Positions 1 to 7,658 of a DNA stretch of 64,000 nucleotides are shown one piece after another (positions within the stretch are counted from its first letter, which is position 1; every line of letters starts with the position of its first letter). Origin of the DNA: Saccharopolyspora hordei (lineage in GTDB: Bacteria > Actinomycetota > Actinomycetes > Mycobacteriales > Pseudonocardiaceae); assembly GCF_013410345.1 (NCBI RefSeq), contig NZ_JACCFJ010000001.1, positions 2,331,001-2,395,000 of the forward strand, read 5' to 3'. The notes under the pieces were generated by a model. The model searched no databases. It was not told the DNA's origin and saw only the letters and a list, made by a program, of their open reading frames with translations. A program made the position numbers and the translations under genes.

Positions 1-1
1 C

Positions 2-31
2 CCTGCCCGGCCCGCACCGGGACCGGGCAGG
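2..31. terminator. GC-rich hairpin upstream of the MFS gene
   Basis: A 9-bp inverted repeat (CCTGCCCGG at 2-10 and CCGGGCAGG at 23-31) has a 12-nt loop and no T-tract. It may end a gene lying to the left of the window. It could equally be part of the leader of the MFS gene, whose ribosome binding site begins only about 14 nt later. Confidence 0.35.
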
Positions 32-59
32 ACTGCGAGGTGTGCGAGGAGGACGACCG

Positions 60-1319
60 ATGAGCACGTTCCGGCGGATGTCGCGGGCCGCGCAGCTGCT
101 GATGGTCAACCAGTTCGGCATCAACGTGGGCTTCTACATGCTGCTGCCGTTCCTGGCGACCCACATGAGCGAGGACCTCGGCTACGGCGCGGCGGTGATC
201 GGCCTGCTGCTGGGCGTCCGGAACCTCAGCCAGCAAGGCATGTTCCTGGTCGGCGGGACAGCCGCGGACCGGCTCGGGTGCCGACCGATGATCATCACCG
301 GGTGCGCGCTGCGGGTGGTCTCCTTCGGACTGTTCGGCGTGTTCACCTCGCTGCCCGGGCTGTTCACCGCCGCGGTGCTCACCGGCCTGGCGGGCGCGCT
401 GTTCAACCCGGCGGTGCGCACCTACCTCATGCACGAGGCGGGGGAGGAGCGGGCCGAGGCGTTCGCGGTGTTCAACGTCTTCGCGCACGCCGGCACCCTC
501 GTCGGGCCGCTGCTCGGGGCCGCGCTGCTCGCCGTCGACTTCCGGTTGATCGCGCTGGTGGCGTGCCTGGCGTTCGCGGTGCTGACCGTGGCCCAGATCG
601 TCGTGCTGCCCCGGCGGGAGATCGAACCGCAGCGGGGCAGCGTGCTGGGGAGTTGGCGCGAGGTGGCCACCAACGGCCGCTTCCTGGTGTTCACGCTCGC
701 GCTGTCGGCCTACTTCGGCCTGTACAACCAGCTGTACCTGATGATCCCGCTGGAGGCGCAACGGGTGTCCGGGTTGTCCGGGTCGGTGGCGGCGGTGTTC
801 GTGGTGTCCACCACCATCGGCATCGCCGGCCAGGTGCGGATCACGCGCTGGTGCCGCGACCGGTGGACCCCGGGGCGGTCGGTGGCGCACGGCCTGGTGT
901 GCATGGGCGCGTCCTTCGTCCCGGTGCTGCTGACCAGCCCGCTGCTGGCGGCGCCGCCGCCGGGCGCACCGGACTGGGCGCGGATCGCGCTGGTGTGCCT
1001 GCCGGTGCTGCTGACCACGGTGCTGTTCACGGTCGGCATGGCGATCACCAACCCGTTCGCGATGGAGCTGCTCCCGGTCGTGGGCAGCGAGCGGCTGGCG
1101 GGCACCTACTACGGGTTCTACTACCTGGTCTCCAGCCTGGTGGCGGCCGGGGTGAGCTGGGTGGTGGGCGCGTTGCTCGACGCCACGGGGGAGTCCCCGC
1201 TGCGCTGGGCCCCGTGGCTGGCCCTGCTCGCGGTGGGCGTCCTCGGCGGCCTCGGCGCGGCGGTCCTGGAACGACGGGGTCTGCTGCGGCGGCGGGAGGC
1301 GGCCGGAGCGCTCGGGTGA
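60..1319 (+). CDS. MFS drug/metabolite exporter
   Basis: A 419-residue multi-pass membrane protein of the major facilitator superfamily. About 12 hydrophobic segments are visible, and the loop after the second helix carries the MFS motif-A-like stretch with GGTAADRLGCRP. The length is normal for a DHA1-type proton antiporter. The ATG at 60 is preferred over an in-frame GTG at 42 because GAGGAGG lies just upstream of it. The next gene on the strand is a tiny Gly/Trp-rich peptide about 315 nt downstream, so this could be its exporter, but nothing in the sequence proves that. The substrate cannot be read from the sequence. Confidence 0.85.
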   Translation: MSTFRRMSRAAQLLMVNQFGINVGFYMLLPFLATHMSEDLGYGAAVIGLLLGVRNLSQQGMFLVGGTAADRLGCRPMIITGCALRVVSFGLFGVFTSLPGLFTAAVLTGLAGALFNPAVRTYLMHEAGEERAEAFAVFNVFAHAGTLVGPLLGAALLAVDFRLIALVACLAFAVLTVAQIVVLPRREIEPQRGSVLGSWREVATNGRFLVFTLALSAYFGLYNQLYLMIPLEAQRVSGLSGSVAAVFVVSTTIGIAGQVRITRWCRDRWTPGRSVAHGLVCMGASFVPVLLTSPLLAAPPPGAPDWARIALVCLPVLLTTVLFTVGMAITNPFAMELLPVVGSERLAGTYYGFYYLVSSLVAAGVSWVVGALLDATGESPLRWAPWLALLAVGVLGGLGAAVLERRGLLRRREAAGALG

Positions 1320-1634
1320 GGCGGGCTCGACCGTCCGCTGTGGACGCTGTGGCCGGAGGCCCCGCGGGCGGGCCCCGGCCGGTCGCCCACGACCCGGAGC
1401 CCAGCGCGGGTTGAGGCACAAAGTCCCCTGTCCGTGCTCGCCGCAGTGCCTACGGTGGGAAGCGCATCACCGTCCGGAGCAGCTGGGAAGCCCTTTCCAG
1501 TGTCGTCCGGTCTGGGACGGGAGCCACCGCGCGGTTCCGCGGAACCACCGCTCCCGGGGATGCAGGCGCCGCGTTCGCGCGGCGTGATCGACCGAATGCC
1601 CGTGATGGACGACTACCGGAACGAGGGTTTCACC
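1320..1634 (+). other. intergenic region, likely promoter of the microprotein
   Basis: No coding sequence with plausible codon bias is seen in these 315 bases. A TTGAGG-like box near 1411 and a TACGGT-like box about 30 nt later are only weakly promoter-like. A GAGG ribosome binding motif at about 1623 serves the small gene that starts at 1635. A frame is open upstream of that ATG from about 1434, but it has no ribosome binding site and its codon use looks random. Confidence 0.4.
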
Positions 1635-1790
1635 ATGAAGATCAGCTCTGTGTTCAGCAACCGCTTCGGTCACGGCGGCGGCCGCTGGGGTGGCCACTGG
1701 GGCGGCCACTGGGGCGGCTGGAGCGGCGGCTGGGGCCGCTGGGGCGGTAACTGGGGCGGCTGGGGTGGTTGGGGCGGCTGGGGCTGCTGA
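1635..1790 (+). CDS. Gly/Trp-rich microprotein with C-terminal Cys
   Basis: A 51-residue peptide. The first dozen residues (MKISSVFSNRFG) look like ordinary protein. The rest is a GGxW-type repeat with 10 tryptophans, several histidines or arginines at the x position, and a terminal cysteine. The start is the ATG after GAGG with about 8 nt spacing. A strong hairpin terminator follows at 1843. No signal peptide or membrane segment is visible. The family is not recognised. The short ordered leader, repetitive core and nearby exporter resemble the layout of a modified peptide precursor, but no maturation enzyme is adjacent. A convergent LLM oxidoreductase is the nearest enzyme. A chance open frame in a GGGGCGGCTGG-type DNA repeat remains possible. 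Confidence 0.55.
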   Translation: MKISSVFSNRFGHGGGRWGGHWGGHWGGWSGGWGRWGGNWGGWGGWGGWGC

Positions 1791-1842
1791 TCACCCGGCT
1801 CGACCTTCCTCAGACCTGACCGCGACCGCCCGCACGGCTGTC

Positions 1843-1890
1843 GCACGACGTCGAGCTCCCGCCTGCACGCAGGCGGGAGCGTCGTCGTGC
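1843..1890. terminator. bidirectional hairpin terminator
   Basis: A 12-bp perfect stem (GCTCCCGCCTGC at 1855-1866, loop AC, then its complement at 1869-1880) is flanked by a further GCACGAC/GTCGTGC pair. It lies between the + strand microprotein gene and the convergent - strand LLM oxidoreductase, so it can end both transcripts. Confidence 0.8.
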
Positions 1891-1925
1891 CGCCCGGTCG
1901 TCCACAGCGGACGTCCCGTGCCGCT

Positions 1926-2813
1926 TCAGAACTCCAGCGCCGAGGCGAGCTCGCGCAGCGCGGGCACCGGGTCGTCGGACAGGCGGTCACCGAGCACCTG
2001 GACCACCACGTGGTCGGTGCCGGCGTCGAGGTGTCGCCGCACGCGGTCGGCGATGACCTCGGTGTCGCCCATCGCGACCATGCCCTCGGCGAGCGCGTCC
2101 GACGCGCCGTCGACGAAGTCGGACTCGGCGAAGCCCTGCCGTCGCCAGGAGGCCTGGTAGTTCGGCAGGCCCGAGTAGATCTTCAGGTGCTCGTGCGCGC
2201 GCCGCAGCCCGGTCTCGCGGTCGGTGGTCAGCGCCACCGCCTGCTCGCTGACGATCCACTTGTCCGGCCCGAGGATCTCGCGGGTGCGCGCGGTCTGCTC
2301 GGGGGTGACCAGGTACGGGTGCGCACCGTCGGCAGCGGAGCCGGACAGCTCGATCATCTTCGGCCCGAGCGCGGCCAGCAGCCGCACCGGCCGGCGCGCC
2401 CCGGGCTCGACCTTCTCCGAGACCGCGTCCATCCGCTGCAGGTAGTCCCGCATGGTGGCCAGCGGCTTGGCGTAGGTGCCTGCGCGGTGCTGCACCAGCG
2501 GGGCGTGGCTGACGCCGAGCCCGAGCACGAAGCGGCCGGGGTGCAGGGCGCTGAGCGTCCGGCCCCCGGACTCGGCGGCGAGCGCGTCCCGCGCGTGGAT
2601 GTTGGCGATGCCGGTGCCGACGACCAGCCGGTCGGTGGCCGCCAACAGCGCCGCCGCTTGGGTCAGCGACTCCTTGCCCGCGGCCTCGCCGTAGAACAGC
2701 GAACCGTAGCCGAGCTGCTCGATCTCGCGGGCGCGGGACTGCACCTCGCGGATCGGCCACGTGTCACTGGTCCACCACACGCCGACGCGGGACGGGAACT
2801 TGATCTCAGCCAT
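1926..2813 (-). CDS. LLM-class F420-dependent oxidoreductase
   Basis: A 295-residue luciferase-like (TIM-barrel) flavin/F420 oxidoreductase. Family features are the N-terminal VGVWWTSD strand, the GYGSLFYGEA segment, the VVGTGIANIHARDA strand typical of actinobacterial LLM proteins, and the FVLGLGVSHAPLV motif. This subgroup (TIGR03620-like) normally uses coenzyme F420, but the substrate is unknown. Length is typical and the gene appears complete. It is transcribed alone, towards the microprotein gene, with a shared terminator between them. Confidence 0.85.
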   Translation of the reverse strand: MAEIKFPSRVGVWWTSDTWPIREVQSRAREIEQLGYGSLFYGEAAGKESLTQAAALLAATDRLVVGTGIANIHARDALAAESGGRTLSALHPGRFVLGLGVSHAPLVQHRAGTYAKPLATMRDYLQRMDAVSEKVEPGARRPVRLLAALGPKMIELSGSAADGAHPYLVTPEQTARTREILGPDKWIVSEQAVALTTDRETGLRRAHEHLKIYSGLPNYQASWRRQGFAESDFVDGASDALAEGMVAMGDTEVIADRVRRHLDAGTDHVVVQVLGDRLSDDPVPALRELASALEF

Positions 2814-2919
2814 GTCCCGATGCTAGCCCCGCAGCCACCCCCGAGCAGGCCGTCGCGGGCCGGCGGTGCGGAGGCACCGACCGGCAGGGCACCCTGGGGA
2901 GTCAGGGGGTGCGTCCGCG

Positions 2920-3225
2920 ATGAGCTCACCACACCACGAGCCCGACGGCGGCTTCGGCGAACGGGGTCCGATGTTCTGGCTGCCGCCCGGCGGCTTCAGC
3001 AACGGCCTGGAGGCCACGAACTGGGCGGAGCTCGCCGACCTCGGCGAGGGCCAGCTCGCCGACGTGCTGTTCACGCTCGCCGACGCCGGCATCGCCGGGT
3101 ACGTCGCACACCCCACCGGCGGGCGCACCACGAAGTACCGGCTCTGGGTGGACACCCTGCAGTACCGCCGCGCGGAGGACGTGCTCATGGACGTCTTCCG
3201 CGCCCACGACCACCGCAACGGCTGA
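2920..3225 (+). CDS. small hypothetical protein
   Basis: A 101-residue soluble protein starting at the ATG after a GGGG-rich stretch. The N-terminus is polar and disordered (His/Gly/Pro). It is followed by a predicted alpha/beta domain with segments such as NWAELADLGEGQLADVLFTL and RTTKYRLWVDTLQYRRAEDV. No family is recognised. Reading frame and codon bias are good, and a GC-rich hairpin follows immediately. It is convergent with the truncated DJ-1 gene. Confidence 0.6.
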   Translation: MSSPHHEPDGGFGERGPMFWLPPGGFSNGLEATNWAELADLGEGQLADVLFTLADAGIAGYVAHPTGGRTTKYRLWVDTLQYRRAEDVLMDVFRAHDHRNG

Positions 3226-3231
3226 CGCGGT

Positions 3232-3261
3232 GGAGGGTGGCCCGGGCCGGGACCGCCCTCC
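3232..3261. terminator. hairpin between convergent genes
   Basis: GGAGGG (3232-3237) pairs with CCCTCC (3256-3261), with further partial GC pairing inside. It lies between the convergent 3' ends at 3225 and 3275. Confidence 0.55.
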
Positions 3262-3274
3262 GCAACCCGCGCTC

Positions 3275-3835
3275 CTACCGCAGCGCCGCAATCATGGCCT
3301 CGGCCACGGGGGCGCTGGAGGCCGGGTTCTGCCCGGTGATCAGGTTCCCGTCCTGCACGGTGTGGGCCTGGTACGCCGGACCTCCGGAGTGCTGCGCCCC
3401 CTTCTCGCGCAGCGTGCTGGCCAGCAGCCACGGGGCGCCGTCCGCGGTGCCGAACAACCGCTCCTCCTCGTCGGTGAAGGCCGTCATCCGCCTGCCCGCG
3501 AACAACCACTCGCCGTGCTCGTCCACCGCGGGCAGCAGACCCGCCGGGCCGTGGCAGACCGCTCCGATCACCTCCCCGGCCCGGTCCGCCTCGGCGAGCA
3601 GGCGGCCGAGGTCACGGTCGTGGTAGAGGTCGACCACGGGGCCGTGGCCGCCGGGCAGGAACACCGCGACGTGGTCGTCGACGTCGACCTCGCCGAGGTC
3701 GAGCGGCGGACCGAACACCCGCAGCGCCCGCTCGGCGTGCTCCACGTGGTGGCCGCAGTCCGGCCCGGCGATCGCCGGATCGGCGCTGTGGGCGTCCAGC
3801 GGTTGCTGCACGCCGCCCGGGGAGGCGAAGTCGAC
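3275..3835 (-). pseudogene. 5'-truncated DJ-1/PfpI (Hsp31-like) gene
   Basis: The reading frame matches type-1 glutamine-amidotransferase-like DJ-1/PfpI proteins from the VDFASPGG segment onward. It includes the nucleophile elbow AVCHGPAGLL with its cysteine and the C-terminal LITGQNPASS segment. Family members of this type are about 220-230 residues. Here the first 40-45 residues (first strand and helix) are missing. The homologous frame runs back to about 3835, where it meets an in-frame TAG. The only start left is a GTG at 3811 inside the conserved region, giving 178 residues. At the breakpoint it abuts a 5'-truncated MmyB-type gene on the other strand. It is probably non-functional, although a short product from GTG 3811 cannot be excluded. 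Confidence 0.75.
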
Positions 3836-3836
3836 C

Positions 3837-4061
3837 TACCGCGTGCACCAGCGCACGCACGGGTCGAAGCGCCTCCGCCACCCGCTCGTGGGCGACCTCA
3901 CGGTCGAGTACGAGGCGCTGACGCTCCCCGGGGACCCCGACACGACCTTGTTCATCTTCACCACCGAGCCGGACTCGCCGTCGCGGCGAGCCCTGGACCT
4001 CCTGGCCAGCTGGACCGCCACCGGGCCCGGCCTGGTCCCTGAGCAGGCCGCCGAGCAGTGA
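3837..4061 (+). pseudogene. 3' fragment of an XRE/MmyB-type regulator gene
   Basis: About 74 codons match the C-terminal end of the MmyB-like ligand-binding domain found after an XRE helix-turn-helix. Recognisable pieces are HGSKRLRHPLVGDLTVEYEA and ALDLLASW near the end. The helix-turn-helix and most of the ligand domain are absent. The matching frame starts at about 3837 and has no proper ribosome binding site; the first GTG is at 3843. It diverges from the equally truncated DJ-1 gene, with both breakpoints falling within a few bases of each other. Confidence 0.7.
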
Positions 4062-4078
4062 AGTGTCCAGACAGCACT

Positions 4079-4113
4079 GAGGCCCCTGCCGACGAACCGT
4101 CAGCAGGGGCCTC
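4079..4113. terminator. bidirectional hairpin terminator
   Basis: GAGGCCCCTGC at 4079-4089 pairs perfectly with GCAGGGGCCTC at 4103-4113 across a 13-nt loop. It sits just past the 3' end of the tRNA-Val gene (- strand) and of the MmyB fragment (+ strand). Confidence 0.75.
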
Positions 4114-4117
4114 GATG

Positions 4118-4192
4118 TGGTGCGCGATACTGGGATTGAACCAGTGACCTCTACCGTGTCAAGGTAGCGCTCTCCCACTGAGCTAATCGCGC
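4118..4192 (-). tRNA. tRNA-Val(GAC)
   Basis: The acceptor stem GCGCGAT pairs with ATCGCGC. The anticodon arm CTACC-TTGACAC-GGTAG gives anticodon GAC. The T arm contains GGTTCAATCC. Discriminator A is followed by an encoded CCA (complement of 4118-4120). It is the last gene of a Gly-Cys-Val tRNA operon read leftward. Confidence 0.95.
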
Positions 4193-4193
4193 G

Positions 4194-4265
4194 AGGCGGA
4201 GGCGGGAATCGAACCCGCGTACAGGGCTTTGCAGGCCCTTGCCTAAGCCACTCGGCCACTCCGCC
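4194..4265 (-). tRNA. tRNA-Cys(GCA)
   Basis: Acceptor GGCGGAG pairs with CTCCGCC. The anticodon loop CTGCAAA gives GCA. The discriminator is U, as expected for tRNA-Cys, and no CCA is encoded. It is separated from tRNA-Val by a single base, so the two are processed from one transcript. Confidence 0.95.
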
Positions 4266-4312
4266 GAACTCGGCATCCTCACCGGAGTCGGCGGGAACGC
4301 CAGAGGATCCAG

Positions 4313-4385
4313 AGCGGATGACGGGACTCGAACCCGCGACCCTCACCTTGGCAAGGTGATGCGCTACCAACTGCGCTACATCCGC
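4313..4385 (-). tRNA. tRNA-Gly(GCC)
   Basis: Acceptor GCGGATG pairs with CATCCGC. The anticodon arm TCACC-TTGCCAA-GGTGA gives GCC. Discriminator is U and no CCA is encoded. It is the first gene of the Gly-Cys-Val operon, 47 nt before tRNA-Cys. Confidence 0.95.
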
Positions 4386-4525
4386 GTGCCTGCGACTTCG
4401 AACCTCGGTGTCGTCCGGGGCTGTCCGCCGCGTTGCACTGAGAACTCTAGACCACGCCCGAGATCGCGATCAACGGGGGGTCCCCTTCCGCTCGACGCGG
4501 CCGGCGCCGAGCCTGTCTTCCCTGG

Positions 4526-4951
4526 TCAGCCGAGGTCGTGCGGCAGCAGCCTGGTCAACGCCTCGTCCACGTCGACCCACAGGTTCTCGTTGCCCGGGAC
4601 CACCACGTCGTAGGTCCGGTCGAGGAAGTCGGCCAGCTCCTGCGCGGAGGCCTCGAACACCGCGTGACCCGACGGCGAGCTCAGCTCGATCGCCACGACC
4701 TCCGGGTCGTCGACGGCCGGCCGGATGACCACGTCGCCCTCACCGGCGTGCGCGATGAGCCCGTCGGCGAGCAAGTCGCGCGCGAAGACCCATTCGACCC
4801 ACCCGGCGCGGCCGGTGCGGAACGCGGCCACCACCGCGTACGGGTCGCGGGTGTCGTAGCGCAGCTCGACCTGGACCGGCACGGCAGGCGCCTGTGGGGC
4901 CAGAAGGTCGAACACCGCGGTGGAACGCAGTGTCACGTGATCGTTGCGCAT
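4526..4951 (-). CDS. ssgB: SsgB-type sporulation/cell-division regulator
   Basis: A 141-residue SsgA-like protein (SALP). The conserved family core is clear: LRYDTRDPYAVVAAF, then WVEWVFARDLLADGL, then a GDVVIRP strand and an SSPSGHAVFEA segment. In Streptomyces SsgB helps recruit FtsZ to sporulation septa. In Pseudonocardiaceae it is the usual single-copy SALP. Length is normal and the start ATG is preceded by GGGGAGGA. It lies alone between the tRNA operon and a long leader region. A role in septum positioning is inferred from the family. Confidence 0.9.
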   Translation of the reverse strand: MRNDHVTLRSTAVFDLLAPQAPAVPVQVELRYDTRDPYAVVAAFRTGRAGWVEWVFARDLLADGLIAHAGEGDVVIRPAVDDPEVVAIELSSPSGHAVFEASAQELADFLDRTYDVVVPGNENLWVDVDEALTRLLPHDLG

Positions 4952-5906
4952 CGTCCTCCCCTTTCTGCTCCCTCTCGGTCTTATCGACCGAGCAACACAG
5001 TTGTGACGCCTTGACGGGCTCGCACGCTCGCGACTTTCGCTCAGATCACCCGTACGGGGCAGGGTGTACTTCGCTGGGCAATCGGTTGGATGCGTTCCGT
5101 GTCCGCCGCGACTTCCGAGATCCGGTGATCGGAGACCGCGCGCCCCTCCAGTGGGGGCGCGGTGGGTCCACGGTCACGCCAGTGGAAGGTCCACCGCGAA
5201 CTGATCCGGTAGGGCTTCTCGAACCGGTGTGCTAGAACTCGTCGGGTGACCAGCGCGGCTACTGTCCGTAGCTGGGCTCCTCGGCTGCGCTCAGGGCACT
5301 CGATCCGTCGCCCCCGCCTTGCGGAACTCGGCTTCGCGCCCGGCGTGACCACCGGGTTCACCGCTCCGTCGAGTTCGCGTGGCGCCGAGTTCGAGAATAG
5401 GCGATCGGGCCTGCGGCCTGGGCAGGCGCGCGGGCTGCCGGTGTAACGCTCGCCACGGCGATTCCCCGATTCGGACTAAGATCTCGTGACTTCTCCGTTA
5501 CGCTCCAGGCGTGCGGCCGAACGCTCGAGCGAGAGCGCCGTCACAGTGTGACCAGGATCGAGGACAGGGCACCAGGGTCCTATGGCCCGGTTCGGCGCCC
5601 CGGAGGCGATGAAACAGGTCACACCCGCAGCGGCAGCGGTGGCGGGCTGACGTCCGACTGTCGGCTTGACACCGCTGGGCGATCCCACTGCGAACAGTAC
5701 ACGTCCCGTCGCGGAGGGAGACAGCGCCTGGAGCGCGGGCCGGCCGTATCCTGGCCGCGGGACACCCCGTCGGGCGCGCCCGGCGAGGTGGCCCCGGCCG
5801 CAAGACCAAGCACGACCGATTAGGTGGAGCCCTGAGCGACGACGCCCGACCGGGATCCCGCCCCGCAGCCGCGGAGCCCGCGACCGACGACCACCACGCG
5901 CCGCGC
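4952..5906. other. 955-nt region without a convincing gene
   Basis: This holds the divergent upstream regions of ssgB (-) and the PGPGW membrane protein (+). Several short frames are open, but none has a coherent ribosome binding site, recognisable motif or good third-position bias. A hairpin (CCGCG, CCCC ... GGGGCGCGG) lies at about 5136-5162. A perfect 13-nt palindrome GTCACAGTGTGAC lies at 5540-5552. I see no match to RNase P RNA, SRP RNA or tmRNA hallmarks. The frame of the downstream gene stays open back to about 5832 with only a CTG as possible earlier start. Confidence 0.5.
5540..5552. promoter_or_regulatory. perfect palindrome, possible operator
   Basis: GTCACAGTGTGAC is a perfect inverted repeat around a central G, in the non-coding stretch upstream of the PGPGW membrane protein. 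A related half-site GGTCACAC occurs about 65 nt further on. The cognate regulator is unknown, and the spacing differs from a CRP site. Confidence 0.3.
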
Positions 5907-6317
5907 TTGCACGCTCTGCGCGAGCGCCTGGCTGCGTTCCGCGAGCGCGTCCGCGCCAGGCCCGGCTACAACCTCGCGTACCGCATCGGCATCGGCGTCA
6001 TCGGCGGCCTGGTGCTGATCGCCGGCATCCTCATGATCCCGTACCCCGGCCCCGGCTGGCTCGTGGTCTTCGCCGGGCTCGGGATCCTCGCCACCGAGTT
6101 CCACTGGGCGGGGCGCGTCAACGCCTTCGCCAAGCGCCACTACCGCCGCTGGCTCCGGTGGCTCGCCCGTCAGCACCCGGCCACCAAGCTCGCCGTCATG
6201 GGCGGCACCTGCCTGATCGTGCTGGTCACGCTGTGGATGCTCGGCCTGTTCGGCACCGTCGGGAGCTGGTTCGGCCTCCGCTGGGAGTGGTTGGCCTCCC
6301 CCCTGTTCGGGCGCTGA
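5907..6317 (+). CDS. TIGR02611-type PGPGW membrane protein
   Basis: A 136-residue small membrane protein. The charged N-terminus has a helical RERLAAFRERVRARPGYN stretch. It is followed by two hydrophobic segments around the signature PYPGPGWLVVFAGL, and a third hydrophobic helix near the C-terminus. This matches the actinobacterial TIGR02611/PGPGW family, whose function is unknown. The listed start is TTG at 5907. The frame is open upstream for about 25 more Pro/Ala-rich codons to a CTG at 5832 that follows GGTGGAG closely, so the true start is uncertain. tRNA-Val(CAC) follows 58 nt downstream. Confidence 0.75.
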   Translation: MHALRERLAAFRERVRARPGYNLAYRIGIGVIGGLVLIAGILMIPYPGPGWLVVFAGLGILATEFHWAGRVNAFAKRHYRRWLRWLARQHPATKLAVMGGTCLIVLVTLWMLGLFGTVGSWFGLRWEWLASPLFGR

Positions 6318-6375
6318 AACGGGTGGTGTATTGTTCTTCGTGTCGCCAGGGAGACCGGCGAGGACAACAGAACAA

Positions 6376-6447
6376 GGGCGATTAGCTCAGCGGGAGAGCG
6401 CTTCGTTCACACCGAAGAGGTCACTGGTTCGATCCCAGTATCGCCCA
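6376..6447 (+). tRNA. tRNA-Val(CAC)
   Basis: Acceptor GGGCGAT pairs with ATCGCCC. The anticodon arm CTTCG-TTCACAC-CGAAG gives CAC. The T arm contains GGTTCGATCC, the discriminator is A, and no CCA is encoded. It marks the left edge of the CRISPR island. Confidence 0.95.
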
Positions 6448-6452
6448 CAGCG

Positions 6453-6486
6453 AGATGCCCCGCCCGTGGACTACGGCGGGGCATCT
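6453..6486 (+). terminator. terminator of tRNA-Val(CAC)
   Basis: AGATGCCCCGCC (6453-6464) pairs perfectly with GGCGGGGCATCT (6475-6486) across a 10-nt loop, five bases after the tRNA 3' end. Confidence 0.85.
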
Positions 6487-6976
6487 GTCGTTTCGAGCGG
6501 TACCGGGAGCACAGGCTGCCAGCGTTGCGGCGTCCCGCGTTCGAGGACCGCTTGTCGGCTTCCGTCCCGCCGATCACCCGGAGCGTGCCGACCTGGCGAG
6601 CGCGATGCGCGATGGCCGACGCTCTTCGCGGCCGGCTGCCACGACGTCGGTCGGGGGGATGGCGAGAGGATCGTCCTCACCGATCGCGGATGCTCGAGAC
6701 CATGGGAGTGCTTGGGCTATCGCAAAAGGGTTGTCCATCGATCTCGACGCCATGTCCATGGTGGCATTCCTGACACAGCCCAGCCAGGATCGGACCGTGC
6801 GCCAGGCGACCGGAGTCGTCCGGAGCGGTACTGCACACGGGCTAGGGGAGCGAGGAACGGTGCGAGCACCTCTTCATCACATGATGGAGTCGGGAGAGAC
6901 GTCACAACCACGTGCCACCCGTCGAGAACCGCGCCAAAACGAGCAACGCCGTCGATGAAACCCCAGGTCACGAAGT
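6487..6976 (+). other. non-coding stretch containing the CRISPR leader
   Basis: No gene is convincing here. Composition drops to a visibly more AT-rich level than the flanks. The last 80-100 bases before the first repeat, ending CAGGTCACGAAGT, are the leader-proximal side. This is inferred because the repeats at the opposite end of the array are the degenerate ones and the repeat hairpin/handle orientation reads rightward. An open frame on the minus strand here simply runs out of the array and is not a gene. Confidence 0.55.
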
Positions 6977-7492
6977 CTGCTCTCCACGCACGTGGAGGTG
7001 ATCCGGCGCACCGGGAAAAGGCAAGCTGATCAGGGGTCTGCTCTCCACGCACGTGGAGGTGATCCCGGGCCAGCATCTCGCCGACGGCCTCTCTGTTCCT
7101 GCTCTCCACGCACGTGGAGGTGATCCCCTGCGGGCGGTGCGAGATCTGGCTCGTGAGCACTGCTCTCCACGCACGTGGAGGTGATCCCGGATGCACGTCG
7201 CTGAACGTCGTCTGCACCGCCTGCTCTCCACGCACGTGGAGGTGATCCGTACTCGCCGAGCTGGTCCCAGACTTCGTAGAACTGCTCTCCACGCACGTGG
7301 AGGTGATCCGACGGATCCGAGGCCGGTCAGGGCCGCGGTGGTCTGCTCTCCACGCACGTGGAGGTGATCCGCTCGCCCACCTCCGTGAGGGCGGGCACCA
7401 CCGCTGCTCTCCACGCACGTGGAAGTGATCCGGTGCTGGCAGCGATCCTGCCGGCAGCCGCGGTCTGCTCTCCACGCACGTGGAGGTGCGCA
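6977..7492 (+). CRISPR. type I-E CRISPR array, 9 repeats, 8 spacers
   Basis: Repeats of 28 nt (CTGCTCTCCACG..., ending GGTGATCC) start at 6977, 7038, 7099, 7160, 7221, 7282, 7343, 7404 and 7465, exactly 61 nt apart, so every spacer is 33 nt. Each repeat contains the 7-bp hairpin CTCCACG/CGTGGAG followed by a GTGATCC handle, as expected for processing by Cas6e. Repeat 8 has one change (GGAAGTG for GGAGGTG). Repeat 9 is intact for 24 nt and then diverges. The right end is therefore leader-distal and transcription is rightward. Nearest cas genes are the cas3 relic at 7659 and cas6e at 9119. Confidence 0.98.
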
Positions 7493-7658
7493 CATCTAGG
7501 TGCTCGGCGCGGCCTGGACGATGACACGTGGCCCGGAGACGCTCTTCATCGAGCACAGGGATGCACCAGGATGACTCATGTTGATCTGTTCGGGTGATCG
7601 TGTTCACGGGACTGGCGGTTCTGTCAGGGGGGACCGCTAGCGTGCGCTCGCGTTCGAA

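Noticed and set aside
4207-4385. Open frames reading through the Gly-Cys-Val tRNA genes
   Set aside because: The sequence is fully explained by three well-folded tRNAs.
5246-5809. Short open frames in the ssgB upstream region on both strands
   Set aside because: No ribosome binding site, motif or coherent codon bias. Arg/Ser/Pro-rich composition is typical of random frames in GC-rich DNA.
4952-5906. Possible tmRNA, RNase P RNA or other structural RNA in the long ssgB gap
   Set aside because: Hairpins exist, but none of the conserved core sequences of these RNAs could be recognised.
6376-6447. tRNA-Val(CAC) as an integrative-element attachment site
   Set aside because: No duplicated tRNA 3' segment or integrase gene was found in the window, so only the border position is noted.
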